Notes: generated by a model not told the origin, from the letters alone. Numbered from the stretch's first letter, positions 25,884 to 34,568 are shown. The stretch is 36,436 nt of DNA from an uncultured Alphaproteobacteria bacterium (GCA_947588275.1 CANPYJ010000018.1:1-36436), one strand, 5' to 3'. A program made the numbers and translations.

Positions 25884-26659
25884 TGCTTTATATTCGCTCT
25901 TTTTTGTTCAACGTTGCTTGTTATGGCATTTTGGCCGTCGGCTGTGTGACCAACACTCTGGTCGGACTGTTCAGCCCCCGTGCCACAATCAAAATCTGGA
26001 ACTACGGATTTTTGCCCGCTTTGGTATGGTGTTTGCGCCATATTGCCGGCATTGAGGTTGAAATCCGCGGCCGCCAATATCTCAAGCAGCAAGACGTCAT
26101 CTTTGCCGGCAAGCATGAATCGGCGCTTGAGACATATATTCTCACCAACTATATTAAACGCGGCTCGTTTATTCTCAAAAAAGAATTAACCCGTATTCCA
26201 ATTTTCGGCTGGGCACAGCATTTCTACGGAATGATACCGGTTGACCGTTCAGCCGGCTCGGCCGCCATGAAAGACATGCTCCGTCACGCTCAGCAAAAAA
26301 CTCTCGAAAAGCGCCCGATTATCATTTTTCCGGAAGGAACGCGCCGCAGCCCCGGGCAAGAAACATCCTACAAACCCGGCGTAGCGTTGCTGTATCAGCA
26401 TTTGAATCTGCCGGTTGTGCCGTTTGCTCTTAACACCGGATTGTTTTGGAAAAAAAGCTCATTTCTGCGCTATCCGGGAAAAGTTGTTTTCGAGTTTATG
26501 GAGCCTTTGCCGGCCGGCATGGATAAACAACGCTTTATGACCGAATTGCGCAACCGGATTGAGACCAAATGTTCCGAACTCAATCAGGAAACTTTGGCCG
26601 CCTACCCTTATACCGCGGCGTTGATGACCGTCTCCGACCAAACAAAGGAAATTAAATGA
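25883..26659 (+). CDS. plsC: 1-acyl-sn-glycerol-3-phosphate acyltransferase
   Basis: 258-residue membrane acyltransferase that makes phosphatidic acid. Two N-terminal hydrophobic segments lie within about 5-50. The active-site box is KHESALET, so the motif is H-x4-E rather than the common H-x4-D. FPEGTRRSPG (about 152-161) is the glycerol-phosphate-binding motif. GGAG precedes the ATG, which overlaps the previous stop codon by one base. It is followed by the DUF2125 gene with a four-base overlap. Confidence 0.9.
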   Translation: MLYIRSFLFNVACYGILAVGCVTNTLVGLFSPRATIKIWNYGFLPALVWCLRHIAGIEVEIRGRQYLKQQDVIFAGKHESALETYILTNYIKRGSFILKKELTRIPIFGWAQHFYGMIPVDRSAGSAAMKDMLRHAQQKTLEKRPIIIFPEGTRRSPGQETSYKPGVALLYQHLNLPVVPFALNTGLFWKKSSFLRYPGKVVFEFMEPLPAGMDKQRFMTELRNRIETKCSELNQETLAAYPYTAALMTVSDQTKEIK

Positions 26660-27741
26660 TTCGACCAGCTTCCTTTTTGCCCCTGTTGTCTGACTTCAAG
26701 TCATGGTTTCTGAAAAACCGTCTGGGATTCTTTTCCGGCCTTTTTTCGTTTGTCGTGATTATAACCTTTATTGACATCACCCTGAGCCGCAATGCCGCCG
26801 TCCGCAACCTCAAGGCCGAACTGGCGCAATTGACCGCAGTGCTGAATCAAACCGGACTTGACATCGCTTGGGACAGGCTGGAATTTAACAATATTTTCTT
26901 CTATCCGCTGGTTGAAGCCGAAAATTTGCGCCTTTACAATCTGCGCGGAACTCACCTGTGGTCATATGGTATTCAAAAAATCAGCGCGCGGCCGAATTTG
27001 TTTAATGCCCGCCATGTCAATTTTGTAATCAGCGGCGACATGCACCTGCAATACGATTCTTTATCGCGCGCCGTTCAGGCTCAAACGGCCGGCTGGCAGC
27101 TAGAGTTTTCAAAAGACGGACAATTTGAAGAACTGGAATTGCAGTTTGACGACACCGACATCAAAGATACCGCAAAAATAAAGACTGTAATTGCCGCCGT
27201 TCGCCGTTTGCACAATGTGACCAGAGGTCCGGTTTTGCTCCCCTCGCTGGAAGGACATTTGGAAATTTCCGACACGACTTTAAACGGCCTGCTTGACTAC
27301 CCGCTGGGAGCAGAAATCGAGCGCATTTACCTCAAGGCCAACCTGATGGGTGAATTGCCACTTAAAGACACAATTATTTTAGATGGAGAAAAATGGCTGC
27401 ACAACGGCGGTTTTATAGAAATTCCTTCTCTCAACGTCAGCTGGAAACCGCTTTTAATGGTTGGCAACGGCAGTATTTCCTTTGACGAAAACTTCAGCCC
27501 CGTTATCACAATCCAAACATCATCGACCGCTTTTCTCAACTTGCTTGACGATTTGCAAAAAAATGAATTTTTAGACCGCAAAGGCGTTTTTGTGGCCAAC
27601 ATTCTGCTCAATGCCAAAGCGTTTAAACTGCACGAAGACGACAAATATCTGACCGTCACGACCCCGATTTCCTACCGTGACAAGACTTTGGCGATTGAGA
27701 ACGTGACTGTCAAGACTTTTCAGACCGGAAGCGCGCAATAA
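26656..27741 (+). CDS. DUF2125 family membrane-anchored protein
   Basis: 361 residues with one membrane segment (about 24-44) and a large periplasmic part made of hydrophobic beta strands, resembling the DUF2125 family of alphaproteobacteria. No catalytic motif is visible. A late segment with WLHNGGFIEIPSLNVSW-like sequence matches the family's repeated W-GG-L pattern. The start overlaps plsC (ATGA). The 3' end overlaps rsmD on the other strand by 32 bases. Context after ftsEX-plsC points to envelope lipid or wall homeostasis. Confidence 0.78.
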   Translation: MIRPASFLPLLSDFKSWFLKNRLGFFSGLFSFVVIITFIDITLSRNAAVRNLKAELAQLTAVLNQTGLDIAWDRLEFNNIFFYPLVEAENLRLYNLRGTHLWSYGIQKISARPNLFNARHVNFVISGDMHLQYDSLSRAVQAQTAGWQLEFSKDGQFEELELQFDDTDIKDTAKIKTVIAAVRRLHNVTRGPVLLPSLEGHLEISDTTLNGLLDYPLGAEIERIYLKANLMGELPLKDTIILDGEKWLHNGGFIEIPSLNVSWKPLLMVGNGSISFDENFSPVITIQTSSTAFLNLLDDLQKNEFLDRKGVFVANILLNAKAFKLHEDDKYLTVTTPISYRDKTLAIENVTVKTFQTGSAQ

Positions 27742-28255
27742 GAATTTTGGCCAAACCATAGCGCCGTTCTTCAAGCAGCTCGAAATTCTCCGGCAAAGCA
27801 CAATCTTCATCTTTGCGCAGCTCAATCAGACACCAGGCGCCGTCGGCAAGCATCGGCACGGCTGCGACAAGAGCCGGTTCGCTTAAACCCTGTTGATAGG
27901 GAGCGTCCATAAACATCACGTCATATTTTTGAGAACTCCGCCATTGTCTGGCGTCGGCCGCCACAATTTTTAATTTATTCTTCTCTGCCGGAAACATCGC
28001 CGCATTTTTGCGAACGGCTCCGACGTCCACATCAACAGCCGCAACTTCTGCAAACCCTTGTGAAATTGCCTCCAAAGCAACCGCGCCGCTGCCGCAGAAA
28101 ACATCAACCAATCTCAATGCCGAAAAATCTGCTCCCAAACGCGCCCGCAAAATATTAAACACGGCCTCGCGCGCCCGATCGGACGTCGGCCGCACATTCG
28201 GATTCTGTGGAGAAATAAGTTTTTTGCCGCGATACTTGCCGCCGACGATTCTCAT
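27710..28255 (-). CDS. rsmD: 16S rRNA (guanine(966)-N2)-methyltransferase RsmD
   Basis: 181-residue SAM-dependent methyltransferase. MRIVGGKYRGKKL opens the protein, and VRPTSDRAREAVFNIL is the family landmark. The SAM loop DVFCGSGAVALEA is present. The catalytic motif IV, normally D-P-P-Y, reads D-A-P-Y, with the first proline changed to alanine. The ATG at 28255 is chosen. The frame is open further upstream, but those codons lie within rluB. It overlaps rluB by four bases (ATGA), so they are coupled. Confidence 0.9.
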   Translation of the reverse strand: MRIVGGKYRGKKLISPQNPNVRPTSDRAREAVFNILRARLGADFSALRLVDVFCGSGAVALEAISQGFAEVAAVDVDVGAVRKNAAMFPAEKNKLKIVAADARQWRSSQKYDVMFMDAPYQQGLSEPALVAAVPMLADGAWCLIELRKDEDCALPENFELLEERRYGLAKILIARFRSEKS

Positions 28256-28974
28256 AATTCGAACCCCGCGCCGAGTTGTTCTTTGAGAACCTTGGACGGC
28301 ACTTCGCGCACCTCGCCTTTTTTGAGTCCGCCCAGCTGAAACGGTCCATACGAGAGTCTGATAAGCCGTGAAACTTCCAACCCGACAGATTTCAGCACTC
28401 GTCTGATTTCGCGATTTTTGCCCTCGCTTAAAGTGACGCAAAGCCAGGTGTTGCTGCCCTGACGACTTTCGACCTCGGCACAAATCGGACCATAAGACAC
28501 GCCGTCGACAACCGCACCGTTTTGCAAAGCCGAAAGTTTCTTTTCATCAACGATGCCATACACCCGCGCCTTATAGCGCCGCCGCCAGCCGTTGGCCGGC
28601 AATTCCAGCCGCCGCGACAATTCGCCGTTGTTGGTCAACAACAACAGTCCCTCCGAATTCAGGTCAAGTCGACCAACCGAAATCACCCGCGGCAAATCGG
28701 CGGGCAAATTTTCAAATACCGTCGGCCGCCCTTTTTCGTCTTTGTGCGAAGTCACCAGACCGGCCGGCTTATGATACAGCCAGAGCCGCGTCATTTCTTT
28801 TTGCGGCAGTTTTTCGCCGTCCAAACGAATATCCTCGTTGCCGCACACGTTAAACGCCGGTGTTTCGACCGTATGGCCGTCGACGCTTACACGCTTTTGC
28901 CTAATGAGCTCCTCCGCCGCGCGACGCGAGCAAATTCCGGAGCGTGCCATATATTTTGCCAATCTTTCCGTCAT
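28252..28974 (-). CDS. rluB: Ribosomal large subunit pseudouridine synthase B family
   Basis: 240-residue RsuA/RluB-family enzyme. An N-terminal S4 domain (about 3-45) has LAKYMARSGICSRRAAEELI. The catalytic motif GRLDLNSEGLLLLTN contains the active-site Asp. KNREIRRVL is the C-terminal landmark. The ATG at 28974 has AAAGGAAAG upstream, and an in-frame ATG thirteen codons earlier was rejected. The family contains RluB, RluE, RluF and RsuA. Location next to rsmD and tadA favours RluB. Confidence 0.88.
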   Translation of the reverse strand: MTERLAKYMARSGICSRRAAEELIRQKRVSVDGHTVETPAFNVCGNEDIRLDGEKLPQKEMTRLWLYHKPAGLVTSHKDEKGRPTVFENLPADLPRVISVGRLDLNSEGLLLLTNNGELSRRLELPANGWRRRYKARVYGIVDEKKLSALQNGAVVDGVSYGPICAEVESRQGSNTWLCVTLSEGKNREIRRVLKSVGLEVSRLIRLSYGPFQLGGLKKGEVREVPSKVLKEQLGAGFEL

Positions 28975-29041
28975 TTTATGCTTTCCTTTTTGATTTAGAT
29001 TTAGCATAATCAAACTAAATTACAACAAAAAAGGAACGACG

Positions 29042-29497
29042 ATGACCCCTGAGCAGTATATGCGCCAAGCCCTGGAACTGGCTCGTCAGGCTTTTGCCGC
29101 CGACGAAGTGCCGGTCGGCTGTCTGATTGTCGATTCGCAAAGCGGAGAAATTTTGTCGGCCACCCACAATCTGAGCGAGCATACGGAAGACGCCACCGCC
29201 CATGCCGAAATTAAGGCCATCCAGTCCGCCTGCCGCAAACTTCAAACCAACCGTTTGCGCAAGACAGACATGTATGTAACCTTGGAACCCTGTACGATGT
29301 GCGCCGCCGCCATTTCTTTTGCGCGGATTGAAAACTTATATTTCGGCGCCGCCGATGCCAAAGGCGGTGCGGTAACGAACGGCGTGCGTTTTTATAATCA
29401 GCCGACCTGTCACCACCGTCCTCATGTCTGCGGCGGCATCTTGGAAGAAGAATGCGCGCAACTGCTCAAAGATTTTTTTAAGGCTAAACGCGCATAG
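29042..29497 (+). CDS. tadA: tRNA-specific adenosine deaminase TadA
   Basis: 151-residue zinc deaminase that makes inosine at the wobble position of tRNA-Arg. Zinc ligands are visible in HAE (about 55-57) with the catalytic glutamate, and in PCTMC (about 84-88). EVPVGCLIV and the C-terminal CGGILEEECAQLL pattern are typical. Divergent from rluB across 67 bases. The 3' end overlaps the P-type ATPase gene by 14 bases. Confidence 0.92.
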   Translation: MTPEQYMRQALELARQAFAADEVPVGCLIVDSQSGEILSATHNLSEHTEDATAHAEIKAIQSACRKLQTNRLRKTDMYVTLEPCTMCAAAISFARIENLYFGAADAKGGAVTNGVRFYNQPTCHHRPHVCGGILEEECAQLLKDFFKAKRA

Positions 29498-31310
29498 CAT
29501 TCAAAACCGCCAACACGGTCACTCCGACATCAGCAAATACCGCGGCCCAGATTGAAGCGTCGCCCAAGGCTCCGAGCGCCAGAACCAAAAGCTTTACGCC
29601 CAGCGCAAACACAATGTTTTGTCGGGCAATTCGAACGGTGCGCCGCGCCAGCCGGACAGCCTGTGCAATCTTGTCCAGGCGATCGTTCATAATCACCACA
29701 TCGGCCGCCTCCAATGCCGCATCGGAGCCTATTCCGCCCATAGCCACGCCGACATCGGCGCGCGCCAAAGCCGGCGCATCGTTGATGCCATCGCCCACAA
29801 ACAAAGTGCTGCCGTCTTTCATCATATGTTTTTCAATCAAACCAACCTTATCGGCCGGAAGCAGCCCGGCGAAAAACGTATCCAACCCTGCAAATTTGGC
29901 CAGTGGTTCCGCGGCTGCGGCACTGTCGCCGGTCAGCATAATCAAACTTTGCGCGCCCAGTTTGCGCAGTTCGGCCAAAGCCTGCGGCACTTCCGGACGC
30001 GGTTCGTCCGCTGCCGTCAAATATCCCATATATTGCCCGTCAACGGCCACCAAAACCGCCGCAGCACAATTTTGCGGCGTTTGCACATCAAGCTTCAGCC
30101 GCTTCATCAGTTTTTCGCTGCCAATATAAACCTCGCGCCCATCAATTTCGGCTCGCACCCCGAACCCCGGAAGCTCTTCCGCTTTGCCGAGCCATTCCAA
30201 TTTAAGTTTTTTGCCATAGCAAGACCGAATGGCCGCGGCCAACGGATGCGGCGAATGCGCTTCGGCATGAGCCGCCAGTTCCAAAAGCTCGTCTTTGGTG
30301 ATGCTGCCGGTCGGACAAATGTCATGCACGGCAAATTTTCCGTAACTCAGCGTTCCGGTCTTATCAAAAATTACCTGCCGCAATTTGGCCAAAGCCTCCA
30401 GACAACGACCGCCTTTAACCAAAATTCCGCATCGTGACGCCGCCCCGATACCGCCGAAAAAGCTCAACGGAACCGAAATAACCAGCGCACAGGGACAAGA
30501 AATGACCAAAAACGTGATTGCCCGATAAACCGCTTCATTCCAATCAAACCACCCGACCAACGGCGGTATCACGGCCAACAGCAGCGCCAAAATCACCACC
30601 GTCGGCGTATACCAGCGCGCGAAGCGGGTAATCAGATTTTCCGCACCGGCCTTCTGCGTGGCCGCATATTCGGTCAGCTGCAAAATTTTAGCGGCGGTCG
30701 AGTTCTGATATAAGCTGGTTACGCGGGCCTCAATCGTGCCGTTCAAATTCACGCAGCCCGAGGCAATCGCGTCACCGGCTTGTACATCGCGCGGCAGAGA
30801 TTCACCGGTCAACGCCGCCGTATTAAGGCTCGTGGCACCCTTTTCAACCACGGCATCCAGCGGCACTTTTTCGCCCGGACGAATAACAATCATCTCGCCG
30901 ACAGCCACTTCTTCGGGCCTCACCGTAATGATTTTTCCGTCTCTAAGCACATTAGCCGCCTCCGGTCTAATATCCATCAGCGCAGAAATCGATTTGCGCG
31001 ACCGATTAACCGCATAAGACTGAAAAAATTCGCCAATTTGAAAAAACAGCATAACCGCCGCCGCTTCGGGATATTGGCAAATGGCAAACGCCGCCAAGGT
31101 GGCAATGGTCATCAGCAGATTTTCGTCAAACATGCGGCCTTTAAATATATTGCGCACCGCTTTGCGCAAGATTTCGCCGCCCACAATCAGATAAGCCGCG
31201 GCCAGCATAACCAGCCGCATTGTCTCGGCAAAACACGGCAGCAGTCCCAAAACAAACAACACGCCGGCCGCAATTATTTTAATCAGTTGCTTTTTTAATT
31301 TCTTAGTCAT
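29484..31310 (-). CDS. zntA: Zn/Cd/Pb-type P1B ATPase (ZntA/CadA-like)
   Basis: 608-residue metal-exporting P-type ATPase. TGES lies at 168-171 and the metal-binding CPC at 272-274. The phosphorylated Asp316 is in DKTGT, and the HP dipeptide at 355-356 follows. GDGINDAPA comes later. In the last membrane helix Lys573 and Asp594 are 21 residues apart, the same spacing as the K693/D714 pair of E. coli ZntA, which supports group 2 (Zn, Cd, Pb). The usual N-terminal metal-binding domain is absent: the protein starts directly at the first membrane helices. A separate HMA gene precedes it with a four-base overlap. It is driven by the promoter and operator at 31541-31588. Confidence 0.9.
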   Translation of the reverse strand: MTKKLKKQLIKIIAAGVLFVLGLLPCFAETMRLVMLAAAYLIVGGEILRKAVRNIFKGRMFDENLLMTIATLAAFAICQYPEAAAVMLFFQIGEFFQSYAVNRSRKSISALMDIRPEAANVLRDGKIITVRPEEVAVGEMIVIRPGEKVPLDAVVEKGATSLNTAALTGESLPRDVQAGDAIASGCVNLNGTIEARVTSLYQNSTAAKILQLTEYAATQKAGAENLITRFARWYTPTVVILALLLAVIPPLVGWFDWNEAVYRAITFLVISCPCALVISVPLSFFGGIGAASRCGILVKGGRCLEALAKLRQVIFDKTGTLSYGKFAVHDICPTGSITKDELLELAAHAEAHSPHPLAAAIRSCYGKKLKLEWLGKAEELPGFGVRAEIDGREVYIGSEKLMKRLKLDVQTPQNCAAAVLVAVDGQYMGYLTAADEPRPEVPQALAELRKLGAQSLIMLTGDSAAAAEPLAKFAGLDTFFAGLLPADKVGLIEKHMMKDGSTLFVGDGINDAPALARADVGVAMGGIGSDAALEAADVVIMNDRLDKIAQAVRLARRTVRIARQNIVFALGVKLLVLALGALGDASIWAAVFADVGVTVLAVLNAMRV

Positions 31311-31525
31311 TCAAAAATCTCACAGTCAGGTTCAATTTTTTCGGCCACGCGGCGGACTTCCGTCATCACGGCGGCCATATCTTCATCGGCAAATTCGATT
31401 CTCATCGTGCCATTCATAAAGCTGACGCTCACATCGGCGATTCCCTTGACGTCGTGCAAGGCATTCTCAAGCTCTGCGGCACAATTGGCGCAATCCAGAT
31501 TTTCGATTTTATATATTTTTTGCAT
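31307..31525 (-). CDS. Stand-alone HMA metal-binding protein
   Basis: 72-residue heavy-metal-associated domain. LDCANC (10-15) provides Cys12 and Cys15 for metal binding. The beta-alpha-beta-beta-alpha-beta length is that of a complete single domain. GAGG lies seven bases before the ATG. The coding sequence ends in ATGA, shared with the start of the ATPase gene. It matches the N-terminal domain that ZntA/CadA-type ATPases usually carry, here as a separate polypeptide. It probably delivers or senses Zn/Cd for the pump. Confidence 0.85.
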   Translation of the reverse strand: MQKIYKIENLDCANCAAELENALHDVKGIADVSVSFMNGTMRIEFADEDMAAVMTEVRRVAEKIEPDCEIFE

Positions 31526-31540
31526 GGCATCCTCGATTAA

Positions 31541-31564
31541 ACAATTAAATATATGTTTAATTGT
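31541..31564. promoter_or_regulatory. Palindromic operator upstream of the HMA-ATPase genes
   Basis: ACAATTAAA, a 6-base centre TATATG and TTTAATTGT form a perfect 9-base dyad. It starts inside the -10 box and extends over the transcription start. The AT-rich, roughly 12-2-12 symmetry resembles operators of ArsR/SmtB metal repressors. No repressor gene is adjacent. Confidence 0.75.
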
Positions 31565-31588
31565 ATACCCCAAAAATCAATTTGTCAA
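31560..31588 (-). promoter_or_regulatory. Promoter of the HMA-ATPase operon
   Basis: On the minus strand TTGACA (31583-31588, perfect), a 17-base spacer and TACAAT (31560-31565, five of six). It lies just after the end of smpB. The operator overlaps the -10, so repression by occlusion is the simplest model. Confidence 0.78.
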
Positions 31589-31608
31589 CTGTCCGTTTGG
31601 ACTAAGGT

Positions 31609-32082
31609 TTAATAATCGCCGTTTCTGATTTTGCGATTAACTTCGCGTTCTTTGATAGATGCACGCTTATCATAAATCTTTTTGCCGCGACCAAGGCCGA
31701 CTTCCAGCTTGGCCAGGCCCTTGTCGTTAAAAAACAGCCTGACCGCCACCAGCGTTGCCCCTTTGCGCGCCAAAGCGTTTAAGATTTCCACAATCTCTTT
31801 GTGTTTGAGCAGCAGCTTGCGATCACGTTTTTCGCTGTGGCTGGCATAACCTTTGTTGGCATATTCGGCGATAAACATATTGCTCATATACAACTCGCCG
31901 TTTTTCTCAATGCCGAAAGCGTCGGTAATATTGGCGTGTCCAAGGCGCAGAGATTTGACTTCGGTCCCGGTCAGCTCCAAACCGGCAACAAACTTTTCTT
32001 CAATCAGATAGTCAAAATGGGCGCGCCGGTTTTGAGCCACCAAACCGGTTGTAATAAACTCGCTTTTAGTTTTTTTTGCCAT
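31609..32082 (-). CDS. smpB: SsrA-binding protein SmpB
   Basis: 157-residue trans-translation factor that binds tmRNA and brings it to stalled ribosomes. The beta-barrel core reads ELTGTEVKSLR and LYMSNMFIAEY, and the conserved basic C-terminal tail ends in NRKIRNGDY. The start overlaps the end of tilS by 17 bases. tmRNA itself is not recognisable in the window. Confidence 0.95.
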   Translation of the reverse strand: MAKKTKSEFITTGLVAQNRRAHFDYLIEEKFVAGLELTGTEVKSLRLGHANITDAFGIEKNGELYMSNMFIAEYANKGYASHSEKRDRKLLLKHKEIVEILNALARKGATLVAVRLFFNDKGLAKLEVGLGRGKKIYDKRASIKEREVNRKIRNGDY

Positions 32083-33145
32083 TTGCCACCTGCATAAACT
32101 GGTTGTACAAAGCCCGTCTCACCTTATAGGGCAGTCCGGCTTTAGCATATTGCGGCGCAAAATGCAAGCATTTCTGCCATTCGGTTTTGCTCAGCACCTG
32201 TCCCTGACGCGATTCGGGCACAATCCATAGACGCTTTTGCGCAACCAAAACTTCGCACCCGCCCAAAGTACATCCTTTAAAAAGCGGCCGTTTGGCCTCC
32301 TGCGCCAACCGCACGATTTCGGCGGCTTCGGGAGCATAATTACGACCGCCGGCGCGACGCAGCAGTTCGCCCCAAATGCCAAAAGCGATTTCCTCGGGCC
32401 ATTCGGCAGCGCGATGCGCGGTAAACGAAAACACGTTTTCCGCCCATTGACGCACCTGATTGTCGATTCTGTCGGTGACGGTCGCATCCAGATAATTACG
32501 CGTCCGAGCCAAAACTTTGGCGGTTTCGGCCAGCCGCTCCTCGCTGATACCGGCCTCTCTTTCCAACATCGGCAAAAAGCGGCGCATCCGTGCGCGCTGA
32601 AAATCTTGACATTGGTTTGACGGATCTTCAATCCACCGGATTTTTCGCCGTCGCAGATAATCTTTAAGCTCCTCCGGCGATTCGTCTAACTGCGGGCGAA
32701 GAATCAAAATCTTGCCGCGCGGTGTCACCGGCGCCATGCAACTCAAACCATAAACGCCGCTGCCGCGTTGCAATCTGAGCAAAAAAGTCTCAGCCTGATC
32801 GCGGCGATGATGCCCGACCGCCAACAATCTGATTCCGTGCGCCATGCACCACTCGCCCAAGAGCGCATATCTGGCCTCTCGCGCAGCAGCCTCGACATCG
32901 GCTTCGGGTTTTTGGCCCAGCCAGCTGATAATATGATGCTCGATTCCGTATTGAGCCATCAGGTCGGCCACATATTCCGCCTCGGCGCGCGATTCTTTGC
33001 GCAATCCGTGATCAACCGTCAGCGCCGTCACCTGCCGTCCCATGTCTTTAAGCCGCAACACCAACGCCAGAGAATCCGCACCGCCGGACACGCCGGCGGC
33101 AATCGCTTCATTTTCAAACGGATATTGTGCAAAAAACTTTTGCAC
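32066..33145 (-). CDS. tilS: tRNA(Ile)-lysidine synthetase TilS
   Basis: 359-residue ATP-dependent enzyme that makes lysidine at C34 of tRNA-Ile2. The PP-loop SGGADS is at 20-25. VDHGLRKES, GHHRRDQAETFLLRL and the RPQLDES segment with the following IRWIEDPSNQ are the N-terminal landmarks. The start is GTG at 33145, which abuts the cpoB stop codon with no gap. The gene is downstream of cpoB and upstream of smpB, and overlaps smpB. Confidence 0.92.
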   Translation of the reverse strand: MQKFFAQYPFENEAIAAGVSGGADSLALVLRLKDMGRQVTALTVDHGLRKESRAEAEYVADLMAQYGIEHHIISWLGQKPEADVEAAAREARYALLGEWCMAHGIRLLAVGHHRRDQAETFLLRLQRGSGVYGLSCMAPVTPRGKILILRPQLDESPEELKDYLRRRKIRWIEDPSNQCQDFQRARMRRFLPMLEREAGISEERLAETAKVLARTRNYLDATVTDRIDNQVRQWAENVFSFTAHRAAEWPEEIAFGIWGELLRRAGGRNYAPEAAEIVRLAQEAKRPLFKGCTLGGCEVLVAQKRLWIVPESRQGQVLSKTEWQKCLHFAPQYAKAGLPYKVRRALYNQFMQVANGKKN

Positions 33146-33988
33146 TTATTCACACCCCAATTTTTTAGCAAACTCCGCGGCTTTGCTTTTAACACCGGCT
33201 TCGGCTTTGGGAAACTCCGTCGGCAGGCTCTTAAACGCCGTGCAAGCTTCTTCTTTTTTGCCCAATTCGCGCATCGACATACCAAGCTTCAACAGGCTGT
33301 CGGCGCCTTTGTTGCCGTCCTTGTATTTTTCCAAACCTTTGCCGAAAGCCACCGCAGCCTTGGCAAAATCTTTCTGAGCATAATAAGCTTCACCGAGCCA
33401 ATATTGAGCATTGGCCGCCAAACGATGCTCCGGATATTTAGTCATCAAACTTGTAAAACCCTGTGCCGCGTCTTCGTTGCGTCCTTCATTAATCGCTTCC
33501 ATGGCTTGCTTATACAAATCTTCGGCCGAACGCGTATTCACCTTCGGCAAGTCATCACCCTTGCTGATAGCTCCGCCGACAATCGAGGCTGGCGCGCCAT
33601 TGGCTACCGGAGCATCAAAAGACGGTGCCGGCGCGGCGTTCACTCCTTTGCCGATTCCGTCAAGCGGCTTGCCCTCAATCATCCGAAACCGAACGTCAAA
33701 ATCCTTGTTCAGCGTATCGATTCTTTCGTTAATCTGTTTGATTTTAAACTCCAACTCATCCACTTTGCCGACAGCTTTGCGTAGATCCTCGTCAAAATTA
33801 TTGACTCTGATAGCCATATCCTGTGCCGAAACCAAATCGATTCCGTCCTGATGTTCGCGATAAAGCTGCCGTTGCAAAAAAGTCACATCCTCGCGCAGCT
33901 GGTCGACTTGTTGCTGCAATGCTTCCTGTGCCGACACCGACGGCGGCAAAAACGCCATCAGACTTAATCCCAAAATCCATTTCTTCAT
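33146..33988 (-). CDS. cpoB: Tol-Pal system protein CpoB/YbgF
   Basis: 280-residue periplasmic protein. The signal peptide cleaves near SVSA (about residue 20). An N-terminal coiled coil (about 24-100) mediates trimerisation. A Pro/Ala-rich linker (about 115-150) and C-terminal TPR repeats (about 155-275) follow. CpoB couples Tol-Pal constriction with peptidoglycan synthesis by PBP1B. AAAGGAC lies upstream of the ATG. It is followed without a gap by tilS. tolQRAB are not in the window. Confidence 0.9.
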   Translation of the reverse strand: MKKWILGLSLMAFLPPSVSAQEALQQQVDQLREDVTFLQRQLYREHQDGIDLVSAQDMAIRVNNFDEDLRKAVGKVDELEFKIKQINERIDTLNKDFDVRFRMIEGKPLDGIGKGVNAAPAPSFDAPVANGAPASIVGGAISKGDDLPKVNTRSAEDLYKQAMEAINEGRNEDAAQGFTSLMTKYPEHRLAANAQYWLGEAYYAQKDFAKAAVAFGKGLEKYKDGNKGADSLLKLGMSMRELGKKEEACTAFKSLPTEFPKAEAGVKSKAAEFAKKLGCE

Positions 33989-34056
33989 TTTTCTGTCCTT
34001 TGCTAATCAAACCTCTTTATTGCTAATCTAATTTACTTTTTGCGCAATAACAAGCA

Positions 34057-34092
34057 CAAAAAAACGCGCCCGAATAAGGCGCGCTTTTTTTT
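34057..34092 (-). terminator. Rho-independent terminator between pal and cpoB
   Basis: CGCGCC (34065-34070) and GGCGCG (34078-34083) pair around a 7-base loop, with A and T runs of seven or more on both sides. It could work in either direction. On the minus strand it ends pal transcription before cpoB, so cpoB needs its own promoter. Confidence 0.85.
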
Positions 34093-34106
34093 GAGCAAAC
34101 TCAAAA

Positions 34107-34568
34107 TTAGTTGCCGGCCTGAACAACGGTGACGGCACGACGATTCTGAGCCCAAGCGGCTTCGTTGCTGCCCAAAACCGCCGGACGCTCTTTACCATAA
34201 GAAATGGTCGAGATGCGGCTGGAGTCAATACCGTGTGAAACCAAATACTGTTTCACAGCGTTGGCACGACGCTCACCCAGAGCCAAGTTGTACTCGCGGG
34301 TACCGCGCTCATCGCAATATCCTTGAACAACAACATCTACATTGTCATGCTTTTTCAACCAGTTAACCTGGCTGTCCAAAATCTCGGCAGAATCCGGACT
34401 AATCGAAGAACTGTCATAAGCGAAGAAAACTCTGTCTTCGGCATTTTCCATAAAGTTGCGAGCCAATCTAGATTCGCACTCGCTACCGCCGAACAAAGAA
34501 CTCTCGCTCAAGCTCGAGCAGCCGGACAAGGCGATGATAGCGCAGAACAAACTCAAAAGCTTTTTCAT
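34107..34568 (-). CDS. pal: Peptidoglycan-associated lipoprotein Pal
   Basis: 153-residue outer-membrane lipoprotein. The signal has lipobox LSGC with Cys17. The OmpA-like C-terminal domain contains FAYDSSSISPDS and the peptidoglycan-binding GYCDERGTREYNLALGERRA stretch (near 83-102). GGAG lies upstream of the ATG. Pal is the outer-membrane anchor of the Tol-Pal complex. Confidence 0.95.
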   Translation of the reverse strand: MKKLLSLFCAIIALSGCSSLSESSLFGGSECESRLARNFMENAEDRVFFAYDSSSISPDSAEILDSQVNWLKKHDNVDVVVQGYCDERGTREYNLALGERRANAVKQYLVSHGIDSSRISTISYGKERPAVLGSNEAAWAQNRRAVTVVQAGN

